Numbered from the stretch's first letter, positions 44,201 through 52,895 are shown. The stretch is 64,000 nt of DNA from Fontisphaera persica (GCF_024832785.1 NZ_CP116615.1:1364001-1428000), one strand, 5' to 3'. Translations and numbers: made by a program. Notes: generated by a model not told the origin, from the sequence alone.

Positions 44201-47000
44201 CCCACACCGCGCCAGTGACGCGGATATTGTAGCTGTCCACATTTTCGAACCATACCACCACTTTGTACCACCGGTTGGCGAGCGGCCGATTTCGATTGAC
44301 CGCCAAACCATCCACCACGGTGGTGTCGAGGGATTCCTTGTTCTGGAAGCGGAAGTCAGTTTCCGGGCTGTTGTTGGCCACGGTGTCCCAACGCAAGGTG
44401 ATCCATTGCTTGTCGGCATCTGCGTTAGGCCGGCTTTGGGGAGCCTGGACCAACCCAAGCTGCAGGATGCGCTGCGGGCTGCCCGAACCACCTGCCGTCT
44501 TGAATTTCACCATCATTGAGACACCGATAATCTTGCCCGGCCGGGAGAAATTAAAGACGCGATTGGTCAAGGTGGCGCTGCCGTCGGCGTTGTTGGGCAG
44601 GTCGAGAGCCGGAGAGTTGCTGACACCGCCAGTGCTGACCCAGTTGAAGTTGCCCGCGTTGGTGTGATAAGTGCTCTTGAAGCCAGCTTCCGTGTTGAAG
44701 GGATCGAAGAAGTTGGGGGTGGGATAATTCACCCGCAGAGAGGCCACCGTGCTGGTCACAGAACCACGCTCATTGGCCGCCACCACGCGATATTGTCCCA
44801 CGTCTTGCATGTTGGCATTATTGATGACCAGCGTGCTGGAGGTGGCGCCGGGAATATCAATACCGTTCAACTGCCACTGTAAGGTCGCTGCCGGGTCGGC
44901 ATTCACGGCCACGGTGAAGGTGGCACTTCCCCCAATAATCGCCGTCTGATTCGCTGGCTGAGTAGTGAACACCGGAGCGAACTTCACATCCAAAAAAGCC
45001 ACGGCGCTGGTTTGGCTGAAGAAGTTGTTGGCCACGACAACCTGGTAGTTGCCTTCACTGGTGACTTGCACCGGATTAATGGTCAGGGAAGCACTGGTAC
45101 CACCCGAGACTGGCTGGCCGTCCTTATACCATTGATAGGTCAGGAGGTTGCCGGAGGCGACAACCGTAAAGGTGTGGCTGGCGCCTGCGTTGACCACTGC
45201 TCCCTCCGGCTGCGTAGTAATGTTCACCGGAAACACGACGGTGACGTTGGCCACGGAGCTGGTCACTGCTCCCAAATCATTGGTAATCACTGCCCGATAT
45301 TGGCCGGCGTCGGCAGCCGTCCAAGCCAGGCGCGCCATGGCATTGGAAGCAGGGGCATCCGAAGTCACAACCTGCCAGTCAGTGCCGTCAAATTTCTGCC
45401 AGATGAACGTCAAGGGTGTCTGACCGCGAGCCTGAATGCTGAACCCGCCGAAACTGCCCTCGGCGAAGAAATAGTCCGGTTGGGGTTGCTGGGTAATCAC
45501 TGGGACCAGAAGCACCGTAACCGTAGCCACCGAGCTGGTGACACTGCCGGCCGCATTCTGGACCACCACATCATAGGCGCCGCTGTCGTTGGTCACGGCG
45601 TTGCTCTTGGAATAAGTGGGACCGGTGCCAATATTGGCCCCGTCTTTACGCCATTGGTAGGTTAAAGTCCCCTGCCCCACCGCCACGACGGAGAGGTTGA
45701 AACTGCCCCCGTCCGGCACGCTCACACTTTGCGGCTGGACCACAATAACGGGCGGAGTCAGGACGCTGCGCTCCGGCGAGGGGCTGCCTTCGCCCTCAGG
45801 CAAATCGGCAGTCACTATATAATAATAGGTGGCGCCGTTGGTGAAGGTGTTGTCGGTGAAGCTGGTGCCCGCCACCGAGCCATCCAAAAGCTGGTAGGGG
45901 CCACCGGCAACCAATGAGCGATACACGTTGTAACTGGTCGCGCCCGTAACGACTGGCCAGCTCAAATCAATCTGGCCATTGTTATAGGTGGCCGTCAAGT
46001 CTGCCACTGCCGCCAAGGGCATGCCGCTGATTTCCGTCGAGTAAAAACCTTCTCCCAAACCCGAGGCCGCATTGATGATATAGTAATAAGTGGTGCCATT
46101 CACCAAGCCGGTATCCAAAAGCGAGGTTTGCGCAGTGTTCGTGACCAGCGTGTACGGCCCGCCCGCCGTGGTAGCACGCTGGATGTTGTAACTGGTGGCA
46201 CCAGGCACCGCCGCCCAGCTCAAGTTCAGGGCACTGTCGCGCCGCTGCACATTTAATGTTGGGGCGGGCAGAGCTTGAGCAATCACCACGCCATAAACAC
46301 TGCGCCCGCCATTGTCCGCGCCGAAGGTCTGCACATCGCCGGCAGCAACGGTCTTGACATAGACTGACATGAAATCGTTCAGTGAGCCGTCATTGGAGTT
46401 ATCATTGGCCACCTCATCCGGCCAGTCCGCCCGTCCGGCACGGTTAAGGCCATTCATAACAGCCGTCCAGCCATTGTTCGTCAGCCACTGCATGTTGTTG
46501 GGCCCGAAGGTGGGAGGATCGCTGGGGTTGGCCGTGGCCTCCCCAAGCCGGTTGTCCACCAGGATGTACACCTTGGACGGCACCGCGAGGGAGATGGTCA
46601 AAACCATGTTGGTATTATCGCGGTTGTCGTTGCCAATCATGATGTACTCCGCCCCCTGAAGGTAAGGGAGCACCACGGGTTGTCCCAAGCCATTGGTAAA
46701 CCATTTCCAAGTGTGGGTCCGATCCACGAAAGCAAAAACGCCATTGGCAAAAGAGGGCACGGTGAAGGGGTCCAGAAATTCACCTGCCATGCCATTGCTA
46801 AAAGTCACGCCGGTCCATTTTGCCGTGACGGTATCGGTGGCTTCGTTGTCTCCTCCGACCTCCACGACATTCGTTATGTTGGGAAAGGCCATCAAGACCA
46901 CGGTCATGCACACGTAGGCAACCACCGCAGCAAGGCGGGCGGGCCAGCGGCGGAAGGTCTGGGCCATTGGACGGAACATGGAGACAGGCTTGGTTTTCAT
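35205..47000 (-). CDS. giant secreted multidomain protein (Ig-like, FN3, PA14, lectin-like)
   Basis: 3931 residues from the ATG at 47000; a longer frame to 47102 would precede the signal (Arg-Trp-Pro-Ala-Arg-Leu-Ala-Ala-Val-Val-Ala, hydrophobic to about 37). Domains by eye: N-terminal domain 40-240; two FN3-like 243-413; four Ig-like 415-753; LamG-like 763-990; then six repeats of [Ig-like, bacterial Ig-like Big_5, third domain], where the third domain is DUF1349-like (about 1180-1380), PA14 (1595-1750), PA14 (1960-2113), PA14 (2340-2500), PA14 (2720-2867), DUF1349-like (3100-3283); Ig-like; a Big_9-like domain split by a lectin-like insert (3373-3680); an Ig-like domain 3767-3848; and a short C-terminal beta domain. 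PA14 copies keep Tyr-x-Phe-x-x-x-Ser-Asp-Asp-x-Ser. PA14 binds glycans, so adhesion or polymer capture at the surface is likely. No catalytic domain or PEP-CTERM tail was seen. Confidence 0.9.
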   Translation of the reverse strand: MKTKPVSMFRPMAQTFRRWPARLAAVVAYVCMTVVLMAFPNITNVVEVGGDNEATDTVTAKWTGVTFSNGMAGEFLDPFTVPSFANGVFAFVDRTHTWKWFTNGLGQPVVLPYLQGAEYIMIGNDNRDNTNMVLTISLAVPSKVYILVDNRLGEATANPSDPPTFGPNNMQWLTNNGWTAVMNGLNRAGRADWPDEVANDNSNDGSLNDFMSVYVKTVAAGDVQTFGADNGGRSVYGVVIAQALPAPTLNVQRRDSALNLSWAAVPGATSYNIQRATTAGGPYTLVTNTAQTSLLDTGLVNGTTYYYIINAASGLGEGFYSTEISGMPLAAVADLTATYNNGQIDLSWPVVTGATSYNVYRSLVAGGPYQLLDGSVAGTSFTDNTFTNGATYYYIVTADLPEGEGSPSPERSVLTPPVIVVQPQSVSVPDGGSFNLSVVAVGQGTLTYQWRKDGANIGTGPTYSKSNAVTNDSGAYDVVVQNAAGSVTSSVATVTVLLVPVITQQPQPDYFFAEGSFGGFSIQARGQTPLTFIWQKFDGTDWQVVTSDAPASNAMARLAWTAADAGQYRAVITNDLGAVTSSVANVTVVFPVNITTQPEGAVVNAGASHTFTVVASGNLLTYQWYKDGQPVSGGTSASLTINPVQVTSEGNYQVVVANNFFSQTSAVAFLDVKFAPVFTTQPANQTAIIGGSATFTVAVNADPAATLQWQLNGIDIPGATSSTLVINNANMQDVGQYRVVAANERGSVTSTVASLRVNYPTPNFFDPFNTEAGFKSTYHTNAGNFNWVSTGGVSNSPALDLPNNADGSATLTNRVFNFSRPGKIIGVSMMVKFKTAGGSGSPQRILQLGLVQAPQSRPNADADKQWITLRWDTVANNSPETDFRFQNKESLDTTVVDGLAVNRNRPLANRWYKVVVWFENVDSYNIRVTGAVWDFGSDGLAPGRMIHYFAPTLIPNSVIARDSSVYISFRGNNDTGTDNLDDLAIYEDYRPLPLIASAPASQIVTPGSIATFRVGLEGSLLASPSLQWYANGVAIPGATNILYRTPPANAAMNGTLYHVVASSAYGSVTSSVARLTVQGTDTTGPTLVSAGAAGRYLASVVFSETVDKATAENPANYTVTGATVGKATLLDDWKTVRLDLLTALASPTFSVTAANIADASGNVGGGTVATTGWDWNFLGTNIGYPLVYGTVEAAPAPNAIDFSAGGSDIWGNSDQGYFFLIPRTGDFDIKVRVEEIVRATETLIMEPQNSSDLAKFGLIARDDLYSAAPWVTVHPFPPATSMLWQGLNRFEAGRRATPADGAATIHNAGTPVVTFPNCWIRLRRAGDTFTPYSSTDGTNWTVLTGSYTKSSPATMWIGLMGTVHYNANWYMGKASGRFRDFGDFTYPGATVTITTDLAASANVNDGSTLALTVAATATVAPASEIRYIWQRANPGSSTFVTIPGVASTSASYTTPALRLWSDHGARYRCIVQVPGAQAISTELTVNMAGDTTPPTVSSMVVAPGSTNCLLVTFSEGMSLSSLTNISSYLVLDANNTMVPVLKAEPFGNNSRVVLTLGTLLNPGANYSVTFINMTDAADNPMAEVSRTNTAPNYVNNPILFEMWQNVPNYGGRLQDLIYHPRVLGTFADVIYYTNAPVFNFPNFIDSTLNNYGARIRGYFVPQSSGLYRFWIKSDDGSRLFMNTNAVNSWDPSDAVLIAYTGGSSGTNYGTGNRYQLGGVDMVAGQRYYFEFIHAEGTGGDGFGIAYTINSTTTPTSDSFIPASFFQPTLGPVSIQEITPAMPLTYYGRVVLKAKGIQGAGPYLMQWFRNGVPIPGASGQGYTLEINATPAEAGAVYTYVVSNLFSRAEASVTIAFAEDPTPLQIVRLRSEATMDGAIIEFNRPVDPVSVFTPNAIQVGGGLPVIGWRLRSDNRAIFLQTGLQSDYTTYPLTLTDIRASGPNGPSLTVTTNFTSHFMVQGFVRVERYDEIGKWDFVAPGTPANGIYLNQKFVDKRPDVVDVRNIFNYAPANMEYYGARVIGWFVPPETGNYAFYVRSDDGSILFANPTGPAPDGKQIVARVEGANVAYNNNLNGNPRYSVAPLTAGQRYYVEAVMQEGTGGDYVTAIIRGPNNYYVPSDNTSEPGTSGAYFLMPVAPENRTDVYVLQSPGTVTVAPGQSATLTAMAAGVDTRLPVQYVWQRETALGSGVFTNIPYALTSTYVTPPVSEPTNRFRVMCYTPSGFASAIATVVLSAPDNVGPAIIGAQVRVANRDQVRVMFNEPLAAASANNPANYRITDGIADVPVVSAALQADGTTVLLTLSQLLLPGAAYNVVVNNLTDSANPPNPVAVDTTYKFWVPQGYIVRKQYNFTSGNNPGSLAALTNTAVWINDQPSVIEFMTTPDKPQLSPALDYYATRFQGFLIPDRTGNYTFYIASDDNSELYLSTNENPANIRLVCYEPSYGNARDWTSNASGRRGINPATGIQANISVPIFLQAGKAYYIEVRHREGSGGDYVAVNWKGPNDVDPVNGVISRIGPDNLSGPIPNTFARVTGMPASLTTNELATVTFAPVIDGYPLFGIQWRTNGVAVPNATNRTYTTPALSFAAHNGMSVDVVVVTAYNAITSSPTVIQVVRDLEAPTLVAAQGGFRGTREFWLRFSEPVSAASAGNTANYLVTNDAGALTVTSAILLGNNRDVLLTLNPPPTEGATYTVVAANIADRAATANVAGDLVATVTAWSFTTNFVYYERYTNIAGSAITDLTNNVKYAALTADVTGYTNQVNLGNNLTDALWNNYGAVMRGFFTPQVSGPHVIYVAHDDAVIVRGSIDDNPANAVEIINQPCCQGAFADGLRSFTNNLVAGQRYFFEVLGKEGGGGDYFRLAIRPWIDVSDPAWTDPATLPPLSGSTIGAYAPASAVTITQQPQGGSVLPYRTATLSVGATAEPLRAAEFLAYQWRSNGVNIAGANAPTYTTPILTPDLVAVDYSVVVMAPGAAPVESAVATLTIGADTEPPAIEWAATLDGYTLYVRFNEMLDTTLYNPADTTLYGIDLGNNNSIGFSVGELLPDGRTVKLSADAYLPNGCQLVIQMAYDRSLNLAFNLTGAVLNYGYTSVDIGLGTGQLTAPSVVSMQDLGVISVNCDGADIWGTADGQHLLYRRVTGDFDVRVRVQSLTQANAWTKAGIMARETTNNNSFNMYMCSTPRGGQNTFSFQWRDAAVAPNSQSTGDAAIGLVRPPLTDYPNNWVRLVRQGNNFSAYYSYDGVNWTLHYTRVAALARTLLLGLATTSHDMNIRATAVYDNLYFPPAPSVAVDPSLENVQVNLGATVTLTGNIVNPPNSGPLTIKWLKNGVVIPGANSATLELANAQAADSGVYVLVAGNHGGETSSQPLNVTVVNQRPVTGADTLTTQANTPVSVPIAQLLANDSDPEGATLNFERVYAGLPRELSFNFNDGLLPPDTMVYGNGYIDAAGGVGNSGVLKLTDAVSSQNGSFLVNDSTISSMAVSEFTIRAKLFIGRGSANAADGISINFATDLPNGPAPGAAEDGVGSGFTVNIDNYNSGGNEAPAIEVKVGSWMLRYPIAKISMTDYQDLYIRMDADGTVDVSLGGVTYFNNIQTPYQPISGGRFGIFARTGGEFEAHWVDDLYILAVPRNTAQGGTVTVSGSQVIYTPPPALCGSDTFYYAVNDGQAGSRVYQAVTIIVTETTPEPPVFVTGLQDQMIGAGANHLLALPDLRSQVQVTDNGCYVVIEQIPAPGTELALGNHTITLIATDGIGLTATNTATITVYPTVAPIITTQPTNVTAAAGTTVTFTVAAIGGDPASYQWKKDGVDIEGATNATLTLTNVMPVQAGVYTVEVRNSVGSTLSEEATLVVTIVEPPPPPSIAAPVFGPSGFSFTVESVAGVWYWIEYKNDLNDANWQRLPAVQGTGGILTLTDSSPAAANRFYRVAASPTAP

Positions 47001-47340
47001 GATGCTCACTGCTTTGAGGGTTTTAAACAACAGCCCACGCACCCCCTGCCGGATAGGGCGGGCTAGCCGGCAACCACATAGAACTGCCTGTGGCTGTGGC
47101 ACGTTTGGCTGTCATTTGTAAAAATGAGATTATTCCGTTGTCTCAAAAACGCAAGTCTTTTCGTAACAAAAAATTCACCAAAATTGGGGACAAAAAAGAA
47201 TTTGTGCGTCCAGCTTGGGATGGGGGCATGACCAAGAAGCGGCCGGGAATGGAGCCACCTGCCTTTTCAGCCGGTGGGCCATTTTTTCATTGTCTCAACC
47301 GTCGGCTGGCGCGAGAATTCCATTAAACGTCCAGCGCCCT
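47001..47340. promoter_or_regulatory. AT-rich divergent intergenic region; weak promoter candidate
   Basis: This 340-bp gap between the giant gene (minus) and the thioesterase gene (plus) is AT-rich at 47105-47205. On the minus strand TTGCGT (47149-47154) and TAATCT (47127-47132) are 16 bp apart and could be a -35/-10 pair for the giant gene, giving a leader of about 120 nt. The match is modest. No RNA gene or repeat was recognised. Confidence 0.3.
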
Positions 47341-47739
47341 ATGGAAAAAATCCGACGCTTCTTCAAAAACGACCGGTTTGCCACCCGCGCCAATATCGAG
47401 CTGCTGTCGCTGGCCCCCGGTTACGCCAAGTGCCGCATGCCGCTGCAAGATTATCATTTTAATGGCTACAACACCGTGCACGGCGGGGCCATTTTTACCC
47501 TGGCCGATTTTACGTTCGCGGCGGCCAGCAACTCGCATGGCAACATTGCGGTGGCCATCAACGCGTCCATCTCTTTTCTCAAGGCAGGCACTTCCGGCAC
47601 CCTGTGGGCGGAAGCACGCGAGATATCACGCAACCCCAAACTTGCTTCCTACACTGTTGAAGTGCGGGATGATGCCGGTGACCTGGTAGCCGTGTTTCAG
47701 GGCATGGTTTACCGGAAAAGTGAAATCATCCCGGAGTAG
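47341..47739 (+). CDS. PaaI-type hotdog-fold thioesterase
   Basis: A 132-residue acyl-CoA thioesterase of the PaaI/YigI type. The hotdog signature Asn-Thr-Val-His-Gly-Gly-Ala-Ile-Phe-Thr-Leu-Ala-Asp-Phe is at about residues 44-57, with the catalytic Asp at the end of the helix. Ile-Asn-Ala-Ser-Ile-Ser-Phe-Leu-Lys-Ala and a final Gln-Gly-Met-Val-Tyr-Arg-Lys match the family. The ATG at 47341 fits the family length; an upstream in-frame start at 47215 would add 42 unlikely residues. It is cytoplasmic and probably hydrolyses aryl- or medium-chain acyl-CoA. Confidence 0.9.
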   Translation: MEKIRRFFKNDRFATRANIELLSLAPGYAKCRMPLQDYHFNGYNTVHGGAIFTLADFTFAAASNSHGNIAVAINASISFLKAGTSGTLWAEAREISRNPKLASYTVEVRDDAGDLVAVFQGMVYRKSEIIPE

Positions 47740-47789
47740 AGCCAGCGCAGGCTCTGGACTGATCGCAATACGGCCGCCGCATCTGCGCG

Positions 47790-49034
47790 TTAGCGGGGTT
47801 GTTTGTTGGGCTTGTTGGGCTTATCGGGAGCCGGAGGAGTGTTTTGGCGCAGATTTGGGTCCACCATTGCCGCCAGCCGCAGCCGGGCTTCATCCACCGC
47901 GCCAACTTGGGGGGAGGCCTGCAATTGGTCCCGCAGGTTATCGAGGATTTGCAACCGCACCTGAGCCAGTTGGATATCCTGAGGAGTGGGATTTTTGGGG
48001 TTCTCAAAGCCCTTTTTCTCCAATTCACGAATCAGCCTTTCCCGCGATTTATCCGGCAATTGCGGGTTTAACGCCGACTGGTACCACATTTGATTGGCCT
48101 GCTCGCTCAACCCCACATATTCGGTGGCCAGACGGGCCAGCTCCTCGCGAGCCCTGGCATCCGTAATGCGGGGGTCCTGAGCCAATTGCGCGGCCAGCGG
48201 CAGCATGTCCTGACGCAAGACATTCTGCAAATAGTCCAGCGCATCCTTGTTCAAGCGCCCGTCGGCTTGAACCAGCATGGCCTGCGCCTGCTGCACGTAA
48301 GAGCGATCCCCGTACTTGCCAAGAATTTCCAAGGCCGGGCCAATATCCCCCTGATTATTGGCCGCGTTTGCGAGTTGTGCCGTCGCCGCGGCAATGGCAG
48401 CTTGCTGATACTTGCCAGGGGCCATTTTTTCCAGCGCCTGGGCCACCCGGCGCATTTCTTGGGGACTGGCGGCCTGACTCATGATTTGAGCCAGGAGCTG
48501 TTCAGCCTGTTCCCCGCCAATTTCCTGCACCACCTGCAACAATTCCTGACGCAAAGCGCCGACCTTGCCGCCGGCACCTTTGGCTTTGCCTTGCGCATCA
48601 ATGTTCAATCCATCGCCTGAAGTGAGGAATTCTCGAATTGCGTCCAGGGATTGTGGTCCTGCCAGAACCAGCTCGCCCAACAGGCGCTGGATGGCCCGCT
48701 GACTGTTGGGCCCGCCATTCTGATGCAATTCACGAATGCGCGCCAGAACCTCCCGCGGATTGCTCAAACCCGGCGCGGCCACTGGGGCGGACACCAGCGC
48801 CCCGCCCTCCAGTGCCTGGCGTACGCCGGCCGGCGCGCTCTGCGCCGCTGTCCCTGAAAGTGGCCGATTGGGGCGGGATGGTTCTTGCGCTATCGCAGCA
48901 TTTTGCTGGCTCCATTCTTGTTGGAGGCGCTGAATTTCCGCAGCATAATGGCGGTGCCATCGCTGGCCGGAAACAAAATAGCCCAGGGCAAACGCTGCGG
49001 CTACTGCTCCCAGAACCATCATCAACTTTTTCAT
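47790..49034 (-). CDS. membrane-anchored helical-repeat protein, function unknown
   Basis: A 414-residue product. The ATG at 49034 opens Met-Lys-Lys-Leu-Met-Met-Val-Leu-Gly and one hydrophobic segment (about 5-22), a signal anchor, followed by a coiled-coil-prone stretch (Tyr-Ala-Ala-Glu-Ile-Gln-Arg-Leu-Gln-Gln-Glu-Trp). A Pro/Ser/Ala linker to about residue 90 is followed by Gln/Ala/Leu-rich helices to about 380, which resemble HEAT or armadillo-like repeats (Ala-Leu-Glu-Ile-Leu-Gly-Lys-Tyr-Gly-Asp). The tail is Pro/Lys/Asn-rich. The family is not recognised; a scaffolding role in the periplasm is a guess. It is divergent from dnaE, with about 215 bp between them. Confidence 0.72.
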   Translation of the reverse strand: MKKLMMVLGAVAAAFALGYFVSGQRWHRHYAAEIQRLQQEWSQQNAAIAQEPSRPNRPLSGTAAQSAPAGVRQALEGGALVSAPVAAPGLSNPREVLARIRELHQNGGPNSQRAIQRLLGELVLAGPQSLDAIREFLTSGDGLNIDAQGKAKGAGGKVGALRQELLQVVQEIGGEQAEQLLAQIMSQAASPQEMRRVAQALEKMAPGKYQQAAIAAATAQLANAANNQGDIGPALEILGKYGDRSYVQQAQAMLVQADGRLNKDALDYLQNVLRQDMLPLAAQLAQDPRITDARAREELARLATEYVGLSEQANQMWYQSALNPQLPDKSRERLIRELEKKGFENPKNPTPQDIQLAQVRLQILDNLRDQLQASPQVGAVDEARLRLAAMVDPNLRQNTPPAPDKPNKPNKQPR

Positions 49035-49247
49035 AGTGCGTAAAATTGCAACCAAGCTCGCTGAGGGAACTTGTAATCATTCTGGCATTTCATTCCTTGA
49101 TGGGCAAGGTGGAAAAATCGGGAAAACAGGATGCTCCCTGCCGAAGCCTGGTGCCGGTCACGTCCACCACTTATTTTGGGGCAGGTCAGCCAGAGGGCGT
49201 CATCTTTTTAACAACAAACGCTGGACAATCCGCCGGTGCGCTCCAAC

Positions 49248-52200
49248 ATGAGCGGCATGTCGCGTGCCGACTTCGTTCATCTGCATTTGCACACGGAGTA
49301 CTCCCTTTTGGACGGGGCCTGCCGGGTGGACAAACTGGCCGAACTGGCCGCCCAGATGGGGTTTCCAGCGCTGGCTATTACGGATCATGGCGTCATGTAC
49401 GGCGCCATTGATTTTTACCAGGCTGCCAGCAGCAAGGGGATCAAGCCCATCATCGGCTGCGAAGTATACGTGGCTCCGGGGCGTTGCACGGACAAGAAAG
49501 GGGGCAATAGCGGGCGCGACCCCTATCACCATTTGGTGCTGCTGGCCCAAAACAAAACCGGATATCACAACCTCATCAAACTGGCTACCCGGGCGCATTT
49601 GGAAGGCTATTATTACAAACCCCGGATTGATAAAGAGCTGCTGGAGCAATACCAGGAGGGGCTGATTGTGCTGTCCGGTTGCCTTAACAGCGAAGTGCCT
49701 CAGCTCATCCGGAAAGGTGAGTTGGACAAAGCCCGCGCGGTGATTGACTGGTTCAAGCAGCGCTTTGGAGCAGAGCGATATTATTTGGAGCTGCAAAATC
49801 ACGGATTGCCCGAGCAACAAAACGTCAACCGTCATCTCATCCAATGGGCGCGCGAATTTGGCCTTTCGCTGGTGGCCACCAACGATGTGCATTACCTGAA
49901 AAAGGAACACTCGGAGGCACATGACTGCCTGTTGTGCATTGGCCTGCAGACGGTGCGCGAAGACCCGCGGCGCCTGCGCTACCAGCCCGGGCAGTTTTAT
50001 CTCCGGTCGGCATCGGAAATGCAGGCGCTGTTTGCGGAAATCCCCGAGGCGGTCACCAACACTCTGGCGGTGGCCGAGCAGTGCAATTTGCAAATTGAGT
50101 TCGGCAAATTGAATTATCCCGTTTTCCAGCCGCCGGATGGAATCAGCCGGGAGCTCTACCTGCGCCAGCAAATCATTCAAGGGCTATACCGTCGCTACAC
50201 CATTCACGCCATTTTAGAAGGCGAGCTCATCCGTCCGGTGGCCATTGAGGACCCAACGCGTTTGCCCACGTGGCCTGGGTTGGACGGGTTATGGACCAAT
50301 CCCGAGGCCAATATCCAGCATCCGGTGGTGGCGGAGGCGGTTCGGGCGGTCATGGAGCGCCTGGCCCTTGAGCTGATGGTCATTGAGAAAACCAACTTCG
50401 TCAGTTACTTCCTCATTGTGGGTGATTTTGTGCAGTATGGCCGGCGCAATGGGGTCGCCTGCGTGGCGCGTGGTTCGGCCGCCGGTTCGCTGGTGACGTA
50501 CCTGCTGGAAATATCCAACGTGGACCCCATCCGCTACGGACTGCTTTTCGAGCGATTCCTGAATCCTGAACGCGTCAATCCGCCGGATATTGACATTGAT
50601 TTTGCCGATGACCGCCGCGATCTGGTCATTAATTATGTGCGGGAAAAGTACGGCAAGGAATGCGTGGCCCAAATCATCACCTTCGGCACTCTAGGCGCAA
50701 AATCAGTCATCCGGGATGTGGGCCGGGTGCTGGGATGGAATTATGGGGAATGTGACCGGCTGGCCAAGATGGTGCCCAACGATCCCAAGATGACGCTGGA
50801 AAAGGCCCTCAAAGAATCCCCGGATTTTCGCAAAGAATATGAGGAAAATCCCAAAACCCAGGAGCTGCTGAACATTGCTTTCGTGCTGGAGGATTTGACG
50901 CGAAATGCCTCGGTGCATGCCGCCGGGGTGGTCATTGGCCCCGAGCCGCTGGAAAATTTGCTGCCGCTTAAAACCGACGACAAAGGCTCCATCGTCACCC
51001 AGTACGCCATGGGGCCGGTGGGGGATTTGGGGTTGTTGAAAATGGATTTTCTGGGTTTGAAAACCCTCACCGTCATCCGCAACACCTGCCAGATGGTGGA
51101 GCAAACCCGCGGCATCAAAATTCTCATTGACCGCCTGCCGTTGAACGACCAGCCGACCTATGACCTGCTCAACCGCGGCCTGACGGTGGGCGTGTTTCAA
51201 CTGGAATCGGGTGGGATGCGGGAATTGTGCCGGAAGTTCCAGATTAGCTCCATTGAACACATCACCGCCTTGGTGGCGCTGTACCGGCCGGGGCCCATGG
51301 AGCTGATTGATGACTTCATTGAGCGGCGCCACGGCCGGCGGGAGATTGTCTATGAGCATCCCCTGCTGGAACCGCTCACCCGCGAGACTTATGGGGTGTT
51401 GATTTATCAGGAGCAGGTCATGCAGGCGGCTCAGGTTTTGGCCGGTTATTCCCTGGGCGCAGCCGATGTGTTGCGCCGCGCGATGGGCAAGAAAAAACCC
51501 GAGGAAATGGCCAAGCAGCGGGAGATTTTTGTCAAAGGCTGCTGGGAGAAAAACCAAATCCCCCCGGACAAGGCCAACGCGATTTTTGACTTGCTCGACA
51601 AGTTTGCCGGCTACGGCTTCAACAAGTCCCACGCGGCTGCCTATGCCATCGTAGCGTATCAAACCGCGTATCTGAAAGCCAATTACACGGTCGAGTTTCT
51701 GGCCGCGATGATGACCAACGACATGAGCGACACCGAAAAGGTTGCCATCCTCATTGCCGAAGCCAGGGAGTTTAACATTCAGGTGCTGCCACCCGATGTA
51801 AACCACAGCCAGGTTCACTTCAGTCCGGACCAGGACGGCAAGGCCATCCGTTTTGGCTTGGCAGCCATCAAAGGTGTCGGCGAGGTGGCCGTAAATGCCA
51901 TCATCAAGGCCCGCACGGAAGGGGGCCCATTTTCCTCGCTGGCCGATTTAGCCGCGCGGGTGGAAACGCGGACGGTGAATCGCAAAGTGCTTGAGGCCTT
52001 GGTCAAAGCGGCGGCGTGCGATGGCTTTGGCCAGCCGCGCAAGGCCATGTTTGAGCAAATTGACGCGGTGCTGGCGCGTGCGGCCAGCATGCATGCCGAC
52101 CGCCAGGCAGGCCAGGACAACCTGTTCGATGTCTTCAAGGAAACGCCACCACCCCCGCCAACGGGCGGCAATGCTGGTGAAGACTGGCCGCTCCATGAAC

Positions 52201-52895
52201 GGCTCAAGTACGAGAAGGAGCTGTTGGGGTTCTACGTGACCGGCCATCCCCTGCAACCCTACGAAAGCATCCTCACCCGCTACTGCACCCACAACACCCA
52301 AACCGCCAAGACTCAGGCCAGTGGCACGATGGTGCGCATGGGCGGACTGGTGACCGCCGTGCAAAAAGGTCTTTCCAAGAAGAACAACAAGCCCTTTCTC
52401 ATGGCCACGTTGGAAGATATGGTAGGCGTGGCCAAAATCCTGCTCACCGGCGAGGTTTATGAGCAGTATCAGGAGCTGGTGGTCCCTAATACTCCCTTGC
52501 TGGTGGTGGGTGAGTTGCAAATGGACGAGGATATCCCCAAACTTTTTCCCACGGAAATCACGCCCCTGGTGGATGCGCCGCGCCGCTATACCAAACAAGT
52601 TCAATTTCGTTTGCAACGGCAGGCGCTGACGGAAGAAAACCTCCAACGCCTCCTCGGCATCATCTGCAGGCATCGGGGACGGTGTCCGCTATTTTTAGCG
52701 GTGATGCATTCGGATGGCACGGTTTTGTTCATCGAAGCCCATGAATCGTTCGCCGTAACCCCCAGTCATTATTTGGAAAAAGAAGTCAACGATGCCTTTG
52801 GCCCAGAGACCTATTATGCCAAGGTAGATGAGGTGCTCCCGGCGCGGAGGGACCGTTCCTGGTATGGACGAAACCGCAATGGGAATGGCGATTAA
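49248..52895 (+). CDS. dnaE: DNA polymerase III subunit alpha
   Basis: A 1215-residue replicative polymerase. The N-terminal PHP domain keeps its metal motifs: His-Leu-His-Leu-His-Thr-Glu-Tyr-Ser near residue 11, Ile-Thr-Asp-His-Gly, Gly-Cys-Glu-Val-Tyr, and Ala-Thr-Asn-Asp-Val-His-Tyr. The palm carries Asp447-Ile-Asp449-Ile-Asp451, two of which are the catalytic pair. Ala-Arg-Gly-Ser-Ala-Ala-Gly-Ser and Phe-Asn-Lys-Ser-His-Ala-Ala-Ala-Tyr are further family hallmarks. The C-terminal OB-fold and tau-binding region are present. No inserted exonuclease domain is seen, so it is DnaE1-type rather than PolC. Start choice is uncertain among GTG 49236, ATG 49248 and ATG 49257. Confidence 0.97.
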   Translation: MSGMSRADFVHLHLHTEYSLLDGACRVDKLAELAAQMGFPALAITDHGVMYGAIDFYQAASSKGIKPIIGCEVYVAPGRCTDKKGGNSGRDPYHHLVLLAQNKTGYHNLIKLATRAHLEGYYYKPRIDKELLEQYQEGLIVLSGCLNSEVPQLIRKGELDKARAVIDWFKQRFGAERYYLELQNHGLPEQQNVNRHLIQWAREFGLSLVATNDVHYLKKEHSEAHDCLLCIGLQTVREDPRRLRYQPGQFYLRSASEMQALFAEIPEAVTNTLAVAEQCNLQIEFGKLNYPVFQPPDGISRELYLRQQIIQGLYRRYTIHAILEGELIRPVAIEDPTRLPTWPGLDGLWTNPEANIQHPVVAEAVRAVMERLALELMVIEKTNFVSYFLIVGDFVQYGRRNGVACVARGSAAGSLVTYLLEISNVDPIRYGLLFERFLNPERVNPPDIDIDFADDRRDLVINYVREKYGKECVAQIITFGTLGAKSVIRDVGRVLGWNYGECDRLAKMVPNDPKMTLEKALKESPDFRKEYEENPKTQELLNIAFVLEDLTRNASVHAAGVVIGPEPLENLLPLKTDDKGSIVTQYAMGPVGDLGLLKMDFLGLKTLTVIRNTCQMVEQTRGIKILIDRLPLNDQPTYDLLNRGLTVGVFQLESGGMRELCRKFQISSIEHITALVALYRPGPMELIDDFIERRHGRREIVYEHPLLEPLTRETYGVLIYQEQVMQAAQVLAGYSLGAADVLRRAMGKKKPEEMAKQREIFVKGCWEKNQIPPDKANAIFDLLDKFAGYGFNKSHAAAYAIVAYQTAYLKANYTVEFLAAMMTNDMSDTEKVAILIAEAREFNIQVLPPDVNHSQVHFSPDQDGKAIRFGLAAIKGVGEVAVNAIIKARTEGGPFSSLADLAARVETRTVNRKVLEALVKAAACDGFGQPRKAMFEQIDAVLARAASMHADRQAGQDNLFDVFKETPPPPPTGGNAGEDWPLHERLKYEKELLGFYVTGHPLQPYESILTRYCTHNTQTAKTQASGTMVRMGGLVTAVQKGLSKKNNKPFLMATLEDMVGVAKILLTGEVYEQYQELVVPNTPLLVVGELQMDEDIPKLFPTEITPLVDAPRRYTKQVQFRLQRQALTEENLQRLLGIICRHRGRCPLFLAVMHSDGTVLFIEAHESFAVTPSHYLEKEVNDAFGPETYYAKVDEVLPARRDRSWYGRNRNGNGD

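Noticed and set aside
43083-44519. A 478-codon open frame on the plus strand opposite the giant gene
   Set aside because: It lies wholly antisense to clear Ig/LamG/DUF1349-like domains, its product has low-complexity Gly/His/Arg-rich sequence with no domain, and it has no promoter or partner.
35205-47000. Tandem DNA repeats or a CRISPR-like array in the giant gene
   Set aside because: The repetition is at the level of diverged protein domains; no short identical DNA repeats with regular spacers were seen.
47001-47340. Possible small RNA or tRNA in the divergent gap
   Set aside because: No cloverleaf, T-loop motif or terminator-closed transcript could be seen.
50703-51818. A 371-codon minus-strand frame inside dnaE
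   Set aside because: dnaE is intact and conserved through this segment.
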